64,000 nt of DNA, from positions 1,674,001 to 1,738,000 of the forward strand of contig NZ_JAGIOP010000002.1 in NCBI RefSeq assembly GCF_017876775.1, given 5' to 3'. A model generated the notes under the pieces. The model made no database searches. It saw nothing but the letters and a program-made list of their open reading frames with translations, and was not told where the DNA came from. This document shows positions 36,910 to 43,953 of the stretch, piece after piece (position 1 is the stretch's first letter; each line of letters opens with the position of its first letter). This DNA comes from Mycolicibacterium lutetiense. GTDB taxonomy: Bacteria; Actinomycetota; Actinomycetes; Mycobacteriales; Mycobacteriaceae. The translations under genes and the position numbers were made by a program.

Positions 36910-38346
36910 CCCGCTGCGGCTTCGGTTGCAGCGCTTTCATTGAGGCGGTTTCGGGTCGACGATGAGGTCACGGTCAGAGAATGTGGCCCGCCGCGGCTTC
37001 GGCCGCGGTGCTTTCATTGAGGCTTGTCGTGAGTGACGATGGTGTCGTGACCCTTGGCCTGCCGCGGCTTCGGCTGCGGCGCTTTCATTGAGGATTGCCG
37101 ATGTATGTCGGTCCGGACAGGACGGGCACCACCCGCCGCGGCTTCGGCTGCGGCGTTTTCATTGAGGCCGGCCATACACCTCGCCCAGTTAGGCTCGTGC
37201 TCGTGCCCGCTGCGGCTTCGGCTGCAGCGCTTTCATTGAGGCACCACAGCGTCGCATTCGCGGCAGCACCACGTGGTGTGCCCGCCGCAGCTTCGGCCGC
37301 GGCGCTTTCATTGAGGCACCGTGACCAGCGAGCCCAGGACGCCGACGTTCTTCCCGCTGCGGCTTCAGCTGTAGCACTTTCATTGAGGCCTCGGCCTGGC
37401 CATCCAACACGTCCGCGACTGGGCCGACCGCTACGGCTTCGACCGCGGCACTTTCATTGAGGCGAGTGGTTCATCCGCGCGGAAACCGAGCTTCCGTTCG
37501 TCCCGTCGCGGCTTCGGCCGCGGCGCTTTCATTGAGGCACGCGGGGGATGTTGACTCCGCCGAAGGTGCATGTCGCGCCCGCCGCGGCTTCGGCTGCGGC
37601 GCTTTCATTCAGGCAGAATGTCGAGGTGGTCAGGTTGCCGGGACTGTGCCCGCCGCGGCCTCGGCCGCGGCGCTTTCATTGAGGCAACATCCGCATGTGG
37701 CATGAGCGCATGGCGGCAATCGGCCCGCCGCGGTTTCGGCTGCGGCTTTCATTGAGGCGGCGACCCGGACGGCCAGGGCGATCTGAAGCGCAAGGTGCCC
37801 GCCGCGGCTCCGGTTGCGGCGCATTCATTGAGGCACCGTGAGGAAGTTCGCCATCTTGCCGACCTTGCGCCCGCCGCGGCTTCGGCTGCGGCGCTTTCAT
37901 TGAGGCATCATCGACAAGGTGATTGTGCCGATCGGTAAGGCCCCGCCCGCCGCGGCTTCGGCTGCGGCGCTTTCATTGAGGCCAGGGCATCCTGCGCAAC
38001 GTCCTGCCGGAGGACACCCCGCCGCGGCTTCAGCTGCGGCGCTTTCATTGAGGCTGGTCACCGTTGCGGAACACCACCTGCGCGGTCGTCCCGCCGCGGC
38101 TTCGGCTGCGGCACTTTCATTGAGGCATGTCGTCAGGGTGGACGAGGTCGCGCCAGTCCCACCCGCCGCGGCTTCGGCTGCGGCACTTTCATTGAGGATT
38201 GCCGATGTATGTCGGTCCGGACAGGACGGGCACCACCCGCCGCGGCTTCGGCTGCGGCGCTTTCATTGAGGCCGGCCGTACACCTCGCCCGGTTAGGCTC
38301 GTGCTCGTGCCGGCTGCGGCTTCGGCTGCAGCGCTTTCATTAACGT
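36910..38346 (+). CRISPR. CRISPR array, 20 repeats of 37 bases and 19 spacers
   Basis: The consensus repeat begins CCCGCCGCGGCTTCGGCTGC and ends GGCGCTTTCATTGAGGC. Repeats start at 36910, 36987, 37058, 37132, 37206, 37281, 37353, 37427, 37502, 37578, 37649, 37724, 37798, 37870, 37946, 38018, 38090, 38162, 38236 and 38310. Spacers are 34-40 bases. The repeat at 37724 lacks two bases; those at 37353 and 37427 are diverged; the last loses its final GAGGC. Spacers 3 and 18 are identical; 4 and 19 differ at 2 of 37 bases. Strand is given as that of the cas genes; transcription direction is not proven. Confidence 0.97.
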
Positions 38347-38445
38347 GAGGACCCATGGTGGCCGACACCACACAGTGGAAGTCATTAAGAACTGTGGGCT
38401 CGGCACTACGTCCGCCGCGCACGACTGCTGTACACCTTGCCCGGT

Positions 38446-38451
38446 TAGGCT
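38446..38451 (+). promoter_or_regulatory. -10 box of the lipid kinase gene
   Basis: TAGGCT sits 8 bases before the GTG at 38460, the leaderless arrangement. The same box with the same flank occurs within spacers 4 and 19 of the CRISPR array. Confidence 0.55.
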
Positions 38452-38459
38452 CATGTCCC

Positions 38460-39422
38460 GTGCGTGCCGTGCTGATCGTCAATCCGAACGCGACCTCGAC
38501 CACCCCGGCCGGGCGTGACCTGCTCGCCCACGCGCTGGAAAGCCGGGTGACGCTGACCGTCGAACACACCAATCACCGGGGTCACGCCATCGAGATCGCC
38601 CGCGATGCCGCCCGTGACGGTGTGGATGTGCTGATCGTGCACGGCGGCGACGGCACGGTCAACGAGGTCGTCAACGGCCTGCTGGGCGACTGTGGGACCC
38701 GTCCCGACCCCGCCCTGGTACCCGCGGTGGCCGTCGTGCCGGGAGGTTCGGCCAACGTCTTCGCCCGGGCCTTGGGTATCAGCCCCGATCCCATCGAGGC
38801 CACCAACCAACTCGTCGATCTTCTCGGCGGCTATCGGATGGGGCGCCCGTGGCGCCGCATCGGCTTGATGGACTGCGGTGAGCGCTGGGGAGTGTTCACC
38901 GCCGGGATGGGTGTGGACGGTGACGTGGTGGCGGCCGTCGAGGCCCAACGCTCGAAGGGACGCAAGATCACCGCGTCGCGTTACATCCGGGTGGCGGTGC
39001 GCGAGTTCCTGACCAGCGTGCGCCGGAAACCGACCCTCACACTGCAGTTGCCGGGCACTGCCCCGGTCGACGGGGTGCACTTTGCGTTCGTGTCGAACTC
39101 CAGTCCGTGGACGTATGCGAACAGCCGCCCGGTGTGGACGAACCCCGACACCACGTTCGACACAGGGTTGGGCGTGTTCGCCGTCACGAGCATGAATATC
39201 TGGGCGAATCTGCGAGTGGTCCGGCAGATGGTGTCCCGCAACCCGCGCTTGGCGGCCAAGCATCTGATCCGTGACGACAACGTCTCAACGGTCACCGTGA
39301 CGAGCAACACGCCTGCCGCCTGCCAGATTGACGGAGATTACATCGGCCTGCGCGAAACGATGACGTTTACGTCGGTCCCCGCGGCTTTGAGCGTCGTCGC
39401 CCCGACGAAGAAAATTGATTGA
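38460..39422 (+). CDS. Diacylglycerol/lipid kinase family protein (Rv3218-like)
   Basis: A 320-residue protein of the DAGK catalytic family. It starts VRAVLIVNPNATSTT at GTG 38460, equal in length to the M. tuberculosis protein; the longer frame to 38355 crosses promoter DNA. The nucleotide motif is VHGGDGTVNEVVNGL (GGDGT), followed by VPGGSANVFARALGI and the C-terminal QIDGDYIGLRE. It would phosphorylate a lipid such as diacylglycerol or a sphingosine-like alcohol at the inner membrane face. It is the first core gene to the right of the CRISPR insertion. Confidence 0.88.
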   Translation: MRAVLIVNPNATSTTPAGRDLLAHALESRVTLTVEHTNHRGHAIEIARDAARDGVDVLIVHGGDGTVNEVVNGLLGDCGTRPDPALVPAVAVVPGGSANVFARALGISPDPIEATNQLVDLLGGYRMGRPWRRIGLMDCGERWGVFTAGMGVDGDVVAAVEAQRSKGRKITASRYIRVAVREFLTSVRRKPTLTLQLPGTAPVDGVHFAFVSNSSPWTYANSRPVWTNPDTTFDTGLGVFAVTSMNIWANLRVVRQMVSRNPRLAAKHLIRDDNVSTVTVTSNTPAACQIDGDYIGLRETMTFTSVPAALSVVAPTKKID

Positions 39423-39680
39423 CCTGCGCAAACGCACCGCTTAGGGTGGAATTAGGGCGCAGCTAGATACAGAGTGTAGTACACAGGAGTGAGGGTTCCG
39501 GTCACCGCCCCACCCAGTGACTTTGCCCACGTGTTAACTCAATGCTATTGACATCTGTTCAGCCTGTGAAACCATCAATGCAACAGTGCAGAAACATTCG
39601 TGTGCACGCGTTAACAGCCGAAGAAAATCTGGTGCGCTTTGCCGCGCACAGATCACATGTCTAACGAGGAGTTTGATCTT
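39423..39680 (+). promoter_or_regulatory. whiB1 upstream region
   Basis: This AT-richer stretch of 258 bases holds the palindrome GTGTAGTACAC (39474-39484), a CRP-type site (39516-39531, listed separately) and TTGACA at 39548-39553, a perfect -35 hexamer without a clear -10 at normal spacing. A long controlled promoter fits what is known of whiB1, which responds to cAMP through CRP. Confidence 0.55.
39516..39531 (+). promoter_or_regulatory. CRP-type binding site upstream of whiB1
   Basis: AGTGACTTTGCCCACG fits the mycobacterial CRP (Rv3676) pattern GTG-N8-CAC and resembles the site I recall for M. tuberculosis whiB1, which cAMP-CRP binds. Confidence 0.5.
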
Positions 39681-39935
39681 ATGGATTGGCGCCACAAGGC
39701 CATCTGTCGCGACGAGGATCCGGAGCTGTTCTTCCCCGTGGGAAACAGTGGCCCGGCGCTCGCCCAGATCGCCGACGCGAAGCTGGTGTGTAACCGCTGC
39801 CCGGTGACCACCGAGTGCCTCACCTGGGCCTTGGACTCCGGCCAGGACGCCGGCGTGTGGGGCGGGATGAGCGAGGATGAGCGTCGTGCGCTCAAGCGTC
39901 GCAATGCCCGCACCAAGGCCCGCACCGGAGTCTGA
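39681..39935 (+). CDS. whiB1: WhiB1, [4Fe-4S] transcription regulator
   Basis: An 84-residue protein nearly identical to M. tuberculosis WhiB1. Cluster cysteines are at 9 (AICRDED), 37 and 40 (VCNRCPVT) and 46 (ECLTWAL). The turn GVWGGMSEDERRALKRRNAR follows, with a basic DNA-binding tail. It is an essential, nitric-oxide-sensitive regulator that binds SigA. GAGGAG lies 10 bases before ATG 39681; upstream in-frame starts are not conserved. Confidence 0.97.
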   Translation: MDWRHKAICRDEDPELFFPVGNSGPALAQIADAKLVCNRCPVTTECLTWALDSGQDAGVWGGMSEDERRALKRRNARTKARTGV

Positions 39936-39956
39936 CCTTCGGTCCAGATCCCGACT

Positions 39957-39999
39957 CAAGCCATGGCCCCGACGAATGTCGGGGCCATGGCTTGTTTTT
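39957..39999 (+). terminator. Strong intrinsic terminator after whiB1
   Basis: CAAGCCATGGCCCCGAC and GTCGGGGCCATGGCTTG form a perfect 17-bp stem with loop GAAT, followed directly by TTTTT. It lies 22 bases past the whiB1 stop and before the convergent pdtaS gene. Confidence 0.9.
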
Positions 40000-40117
40000 G
40001 CGACAATTACCCGCAGCAAATTGCGTAATTGTCATCACATCTTCGTATTGACGCAACTGCGTAATTACTTCGGTGGTACTGACGTCCCACTGTGAACCTG
40101 CTGTGCCCGGCCGGCCT

Positions 40118-41617
40118 TCACTGAACGCCGCGACCCCGCCTACCGATCGGCACCCGCAGCACCACATCGGTTCCGCCCGACGCGACATCATGCATGCCCA
40201 GGGAACCGTCCAATTCCGCGGTGACCAGGGTTCGCACGATCTGCAGACCAAGCCGGTCGGACTTCTCCAGGCTGAACCCGTCGGGCAGCCCACGTCCGTC
40301 ATCGTGCACCACGACGTCGAGCCAGCGGGCCGAACGCTCGGACCTGATCGTCACGCAGCCCTGTGGGGTTTCGGTGTCGAAGGCGTGCTCGATGGCGTTC
40401 TGCACCAGTTCGGTGATCACCATGATCAACGCGGTCGCCCGGTCGGCGTCGAGCACGCCGAGCGCCCCGTCTCGGTTGATCCGGATCGGGGTATCCACCG
40501 AGGCGACATCGTTCATGATCGGCAGGATCCGGTCGATCACCTCGTCGAGGTTGACCTCCTCGTCCACCGACATCGACAACGCATCGTGTACCAGCGCGAT
40601 CGACGACACCCGTCGTACCGATTCGATCAGCGCCTCGCGGGCCTCCAGGTTGCTGGTTCGGCGCGCCTGTAGCCGCAGCAGAGCCGCCACGGTCTGCAGA
40701 TTGTTCTTCACCCGGTGATGGATCTCCCGGATGGTCGCGTCCTTGCTCAACAGGGCGCGGTCACGCCGTTTGACCTCGGTGACGTCGCGGATCAGCACGG
40801 CGGCACCGACCGGGGCGCCATGCACCACCAGCGGCAGCGTCCGCATCAGGACGGCCGCGCCGCCGGCGTCGACCTCCATACGCATGCTGGAACCACCGGC
40901 CAGCGAGTCACGCACGTGGTTGGCCAACTCCTGGGCCTCGAACACGTCAGAGATCAACGGGCGGGTGATGGCGACCAGATTGTGCCCGTCGAGCTCGGAA
41001 GCCAGGCCCATGCGGTGATAGGCCGAGATCGCGTTGGGGCTGGCGAAGACGACGTCGCCGACCCGGTCGAGCCGGATGAAGCCGTCACCCACCCGCGGGC
41101 TGGAGCGGGACATGGCCAGATCGCCGACGTTCGGGAAGGTGCCCTCGGACAGCATGTGGAGCAGATCGCTCGCGCAGTCCAGGTAGGCGCCCTCCAGCGG
41201 GCTGGCCATCCGACGGGCGGCCAGCGCGGTCTGGTGGGTCAGCACCGCAACCACGTGATCGCGGTGGCGCACCGGGACCGCTTCGACGTTCAGCCCGGGA
41301 AGATCGGGCGAATGTCGTTTCGTACCACCGTTTCCCCGACCGATCGCACCCGATTCGAAGGCCGTGGCGACGATACCGAGATCCGCTGCCGCGGCCAGGG
41401 TGCCGACCGAGTCGGCCAGCAAGACGGTAGGGGCGGTGTTGGGCCGCACCTGCGCCACACACACCAGCACGTCGTCGTCGCGGCGCACCCACATCAGATA
41501 GTCGGCGAACGACAGATCTGCCAACAACTGCCACTCCCCGACCACCGCATGGAGGTGGTCCACCGCGCTGCCGGGCAACACGGTGTGCTCGGCGAGCAGG
41601 TCACCGAGAGTGGACAT
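40118..41617 (-). CDS. pdtaS: Sensor histidine kinase PdtaS
   Basis: A 499-residue cytosolic kinase matching Rv3220c. An N-terminal GAF domain (about 1-150) and a PAS domain (about 160-280) precede a HisKA_2 domain with the phosphorylated histidine in REIHHRVKNNLQTVAALLRL (near residue 300) and an HATPase domain (TELVQNAIEHA, VVHDDGRGLPDGF). It phosphorylates the antiterminator-type regulator PdtaR (Rv1626) encoded elsewhere, and is linked to NO and copper signalling. It lies 37 bases after the biotinylated carrier gene. Confidence 0.94.
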   Translation of the reverse strand: MSTLGDLLAEHTVLPGSAVDHLHAVVGEWQLLADLSFADYLMWVRRDDDVLVCVAQVRPNTAPTVLLADSVGTLAAAADLGIVATAFESGAIGRGNGGTKRHSPDLPGLNVEAVPVRHRDHVVAVLTHQTALAARRMASPLEGAYLDCASDLLHMLSEGTFPNVGDLAMSRSSPRVGDGFIRLDRVGDVVFASPNAISAYHRMGLASELDGHNLVAITRPLISDVFEAQELANHVRDSLAGGSSMRMEVDAGGAAVLMRTLPLVVHGAPVGAAVLIRDVTEVKRRDRALLSKDATIREIHHRVKNNLQTVAALLRLQARRTSNLEAREALIESVRRVSSIALVHDALSMSVDEEVNLDEVIDRILPIMNDVASVDTPIRINRDGALGVLDADRATALIMVITELVQNAIEHAFDTETPQGCVTIRSERSARWLDVVVHDDGRGLPDGFSLEKSDRLGLQIVRTLVTAELDGSLGMHDVASGGTDVVLRVPIGRRGRGVQ

Positions 41618-41654
41618 CAGCCAACGTCCCCGGAGAGCAGGGAAACGAACCGAG

Positions 41655-41870
41655 TCAGTCGATCACCGCGATGAGATGGCCGGCCTGGATCACGTCGCCC
41701 TCGGCGACGTTGACCTTGGTGATGGTGCCCGCGACCTCGGCGAGGACCGGAATCTCCATCTTCATGGACTCGAGCAGCACCAGGGTGTCCCCTGCACCGA
41801 TCTGATCGCCCTCGTGAACGACGACCTCGAGCACACTGGCCACGATTTCGGCGCGAACGTCCTCGGCCAT
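41655..41870 (-). CDS. Biotinylated carrier protein TB7.3
   Basis: A 71-residue protein matching Rv3221c: a stand-alone biotinyl domain. The biotinylation site is LLESMKMEIPVL (lysine near residue 37), and VAGTITKVNVAEGDVIQAGH is the second half of the flattened barrel. It probably serves an acyl-CoA carboxylase or is itself a biotin store. ATG 41870 follows GGGGTGAAG; GTG at 41876 is an alternative. Confidence 0.93.
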   Translation of the reverse strand: MAEDVRAEIVASVLEVVVHEGDQIGAGDTLVLLESMKMEIPVLAEVAGTITKVNVAEGDVIQAGHLIAVID

Positions 41871-42005
41871 CTTCACCCCACTTCACTTCGGCGCTAATCC
41901 GACTACTTCTGCGGCCTATATCGAACCACAACCCCGGGTGGACAGCGCCGCCCCCGGGGCATGAGACACTAGGGAGCAAGCTCTTACACCATCTGGAGGA
42001 TCATC

Positions 42006-42098
42006 ATGGCCAAGCGTGGCCGCAAGAAGCGGGACCGCAAGCACTCGAAGGCGAACCACGGCAAGCGCCCCAACGCCGGTTCGAAGTCAGTGCGCTAG
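42006..42098 (+). CDS. Ribosomal protein bL37 (very short, basic)
   Basis: A 30-residue peptide beginning MAKRGRKKRDRKHSKANHGK, with more than half of its residues Lys, Arg or His. It equals the small mycobacterial large-subunit protein bL37 apart from a short C-terminal extension. GGAGG lies 5 bases before the ATG, and a terminator follows 20 bases after the stop. It is too short for usual gene finders. Confidence 0.85.
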   Translation: MAKRGRKKRDRKHSKANHGKRPNAGSKSVR

Positions 42099-42117
42099 CC
42101 GCTTCGGCAGACTTTGA

Positions 42118-42151
42118 CCGCCCGACTCCCTTCGGAGATCGGGCGGTTTGT
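42118..42151. terminator. Intrinsic terminator after bL37
   Basis: CCGCCCGA and TCGGGCGG form an 8-bp stem extended by CTCC/GGAG around a TTCG loop, followed by TTTGT. It separates bL37 from the convergent rshA gene and may work from both sides. Confidence 0.8.
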
Positions 42152-42180
42152 CGTCGGGCCACCCGGGGCTATCTGCCCCG

Positions 42181-42486
42181 TCAGCCCCGGATGATCGTGG
42201 TCTGGCTGATCTGGATGCGCAGCCGTTCCCGCAGCGCCTCGGGGGCCCTTTCACCGCTGCACTTGGCGGCGATGAGGTTCTTGACACGCTCCTCGACCCC
42301 GTAATGACGCAGGCAAGCCGGGCATTCTTCGAGGTGGTGCTTGAGCTTGTCGCGGCTTTCGTCGGTGCATTCACCGTCGAGCAACGTCCATACCTCGGCG
42401 ATCACCGCCGCGCACTCCGGGTGTTCAGGGTCGACGGGACCGACCGGCGGGTTCCAGCGCTCGTCCGCACCGTGCTTTTCACTCAT
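42181..42486 (-). CDS. rshA: Zinc anti-sigma factor RshA
   Basis: A 101-residue anti-sigma factor of the ZAS family. The redox switch is [12 protein letters not shown] (HxxxCxxC), which binds zinc and releases SigH when its cysteines form a disulfide. Its ATG overlaps the sigH TGA by 4 bases. It corresponds to Rv3221A. Confidence 0.95.
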   Translation of the reverse strand: MSEKHGADERWNPPVGPVDPEHPECAAVIAEVWTLLDGECTDESRDKLKHHLEECPACLRHYGVEERVKNLIAAKCSGERAPEALRERLRIQISQTTIIRG

Positions 42487-43127
42487 GACGAGACCTCCTC
42501 CGGCTCACCAAGCTGCTGACCTCGGATGAAACCGCGATCCCTGGCCACATCCGCCAGCAGCTCACGTAGCTGCTTGCGGCCGCGGTGCAGTCGGGACATC
42601 ACCGTCCCGATGGGAGTATCCATGATCTCGGCGATCTCCTTGTAGGGGAAACCCTCGACGTCGGCGTAGTACACCGCCATCCGGAATTCCTCGGGTAGCG
42701 CCTGCAGTGCCGCCTTGATCTCGGTATCGGGCAACGACTCCAGCGCCTCGACCTCCGCCGACCGCAGACCGGTCGACGAATGCTCGGCACTGGCCGCCAA
42801 CTGCCAGTCGGTGATCTCGTCGGTCGGGTATTCAGCCGGTTGACGCTGCTTCTTGCGATAGCTGTTGATGTAGGTGTTGGTCAGGATGCGGTAGAGCCAC
42901 GCCTTGAGATTCGTCCCCTCGCGGAACGACCGGAAGCCGGCGTACGCCTTGACCATGGTTTCCTGGAGCAGGTCCTCGGCATCGGCGGGGTTGCGGGTCA
43001 TCCGCATTGCGCCGCCGTAGAGCTGGTCCAGCAGCGGGATGGCATCACGTTCGAACCGGGCGGTCAGCTCAGCATCGGTTTCAGGCGGCTGCGGCGCGTC
43101 AGGCTCGGCCTGCTCGACGTCAGTCAT
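42483..43127 (-). CDS. sigH: ECF sigma factor SigH
   Basis: A 214-residue sigma factor of the SigR/SigH group. Region 2 contains [19 protein letters not shown] and [18 protein letters not shown]; region 4 contains [20 protein letters not shown] and [13 protein letters not shown]. It directs the thiol-oxidative and heat stress regulon and is held by RshA. ATG 43127 matches the M. tuberculosis start but lacks a ribosome site; the frame stays open to a GTG at 43220 with an excellent AAGGAGG site, listed separately. Confidence 0.95.
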   Translation of the reverse strand: MTDVEQAEPDAPQPPETDAELTARFERDAIPLLDQLYGGAMRMTRNPADAEDLLQETMVKAYAGFRSFREGTNLKAWLYRILTNTYINSYRKKQRQPAEYPTDEITDWQLAASAEHSSTGLRSAEVEALESLPDTEIKAALQALPEEFRMAVYYADVEGFPYKEIAEIMDTPIGTVMSRLHRGRKQLRELLADVARDRGFIRGQQLGEPEEVSS

Positions 43128-43220
43128 CGGGGGAAACACCTTCCCTTCTGTCGCGGCGCCACCAAGAGGTCCGGAATACCAGTAGGTATCCGGCGGCCGT
43201 TCCAGGCATACGGTTGGCAC
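43128..43220 (-). other. Alternative N-terminal extension of SigH (SigR'-like isoform)
   Basis: From GTG 43220 the frame adds 31 residues ([20 protein letters not shown] and on) directly to SigH. AAGGAGG lies 7 bases before this GTG, far better than anything before ATG 43127. In Streptomyces, sigR has such an upstream start that makes an unstable longer isoform from a stress-induced transcript; mycobacterial SigH is reported to behave alike. Confidence 0.55.
43171..43192. repeat. Inverted repeat inside the sigH 5' region
   Basis: CCGGAATACC and GGTATCCGG pair across a 3-base loop, one base bulged. It lies between the two possible sigH starts and could fold in the mRNA or bind a protein. Confidence 0.4.
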
Positions 43221-43288
43221 CAGAATCCTCCTTACAGATCCTAGAGCGTGCTACCGACAAGTAGCGCTGAGCAGGTGTCGAGAGCAAT

Positions 43289-43316
43289 AACAGCATTCAG
43301 CGGCCGCAATGTTCCC
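43289..43316 (-). promoter_or_regulatory. Candidate SigH-dependent promoter of sigH
   Basis: On the minus strand GGGAAC is followed after 19 bases by GTT, fitting the SigH/SigR consensus GGAAY-N18/19-GTT. It would start a transcript near 43281, giving a leader that covers the GTG at 43220. It overlaps the promoter region of the divergent ybaK gene. Confidence 0.5.
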
Positions 43317-43328
43317 GGGCGTGCCCGC

Positions 43329-43334
43329 TACCCT
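43329..43334 (+). promoter_or_regulatory. -10 box of ybaK-like gene, leaderless geometry
   Basis: TACCCT lies 6 bases before the ATG at 43341. Confidence 0.45.
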
Positions 43335-43340
43335 GTGCCG

Positions 43341-43832
43341 ATGGCCCGCGCAGCAACCCCGGCGATCGCTGCGCTGGTCGCCGCAGGTATCGACCATCAG
43401 GTCGTCCAGTACCACCACGACCCCCGCAACGATTCGTTCGGTGCCGAGGCGGTCGCAGAGCTGGCCGCTGAGGGCTTCGCCGCCGCGCAGGTGTTCAAGA
43501 CACTGGTCATCGCACTGCCCAGAGGGCTGGCGGTTGCGGTGTTGCCGGTGCCGACCAAGCTGTCGCTCAAGGCTGCCGCCGCGGCCCTCGGGGTGCCCAG
43601 AGCCGAGATGGCCGACCCGGCCGCGGCGCAGCGCTCCAGCGGATACGTAGTGGGCGGGATCTCCCCGCTCGGACAGCGCAAGCCACTACCCACCGTCGTC
43701 GACGCCTCGGCGTTGGCCTTCGAGAAGGTGCTGTGCAGCGCAGGAAAACGAGGGTGGGACATCGCCCTCGCCCCGGCCGACCTGATCCGGGCAACCGGCG
43801 CGGTGACCGCCGCAATCGCTGTCACCGCCTGA
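43341..43832 (+). CDS. ybaK: YbaK-type aminoacyl-tRNA deacylase
   Basis: A 163-residue editing enzyme. AAQVFKTLVIALPRG carries the conserved lysine of the YbaK/ProX family; SSGYVVGGISPLGQRKPLP is the GxxSPxG loop, and VDASALAFEKVLCSAGKRGW the C-terminal core. It hydrolyses Cys-tRNA(Pro). It is divergent from sigH, as the Rv3224A/B pair is in M. tuberculosis, where the gene is split; here it is intact. Confidence 0.88.
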   Translation: MARAATPAIAALVAAGIDHQVVQYHHDPRNDSFGAEAVAELAAEGFAAAQVFKTLVIALPRGLAVAVLPVPTKLSLKAAAAALGVPRAEMADPAAAQRSSGYVVGGISPLGQRKPLPTVVDASALAFEKVLCSAGKRGWDIALAPADLIRATGAVTAAIAVTA

Positions 43833-43953
43833 CCCGGCCGGCCCGCCTTCGACTTCGGCATGTCGCAATCGGAAACGTACCGGTGTCCGAATCCGTGATT
43901 TACACCACGCCACATCCCCGATTGCATGGACGCGACGAGGAAGGCGGGTGCAT

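Noticed and set aside
37502..38126. Possibility that spacers in the middle of the array match other genes in this window
   Set aside because: By eye no other spacer showed a long match to the window; only spacers 4 and 19 did.
36823..38269. Overlapping open frames with repeated peptides such as PAAASAAALSLR and RRGFGCGAFIEA
   Set aside because: They are translations of the CRISPR repeat in several frames; spacing, variable spacers and stem-loop covariation show a CRISPR array, not a repeat protein.
30371..38346. CRISPR locus as part of a prophage or integrative element
   Set aside because: No integrase, transposase, tRNA target or direct repeat was seen at either end.
39489..39505. GTGAGGGTTCCGGTCAC as a second CRP site before whiB1
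   Set aside because: The gap between GTG and CAC is 11 bases instead of 8.
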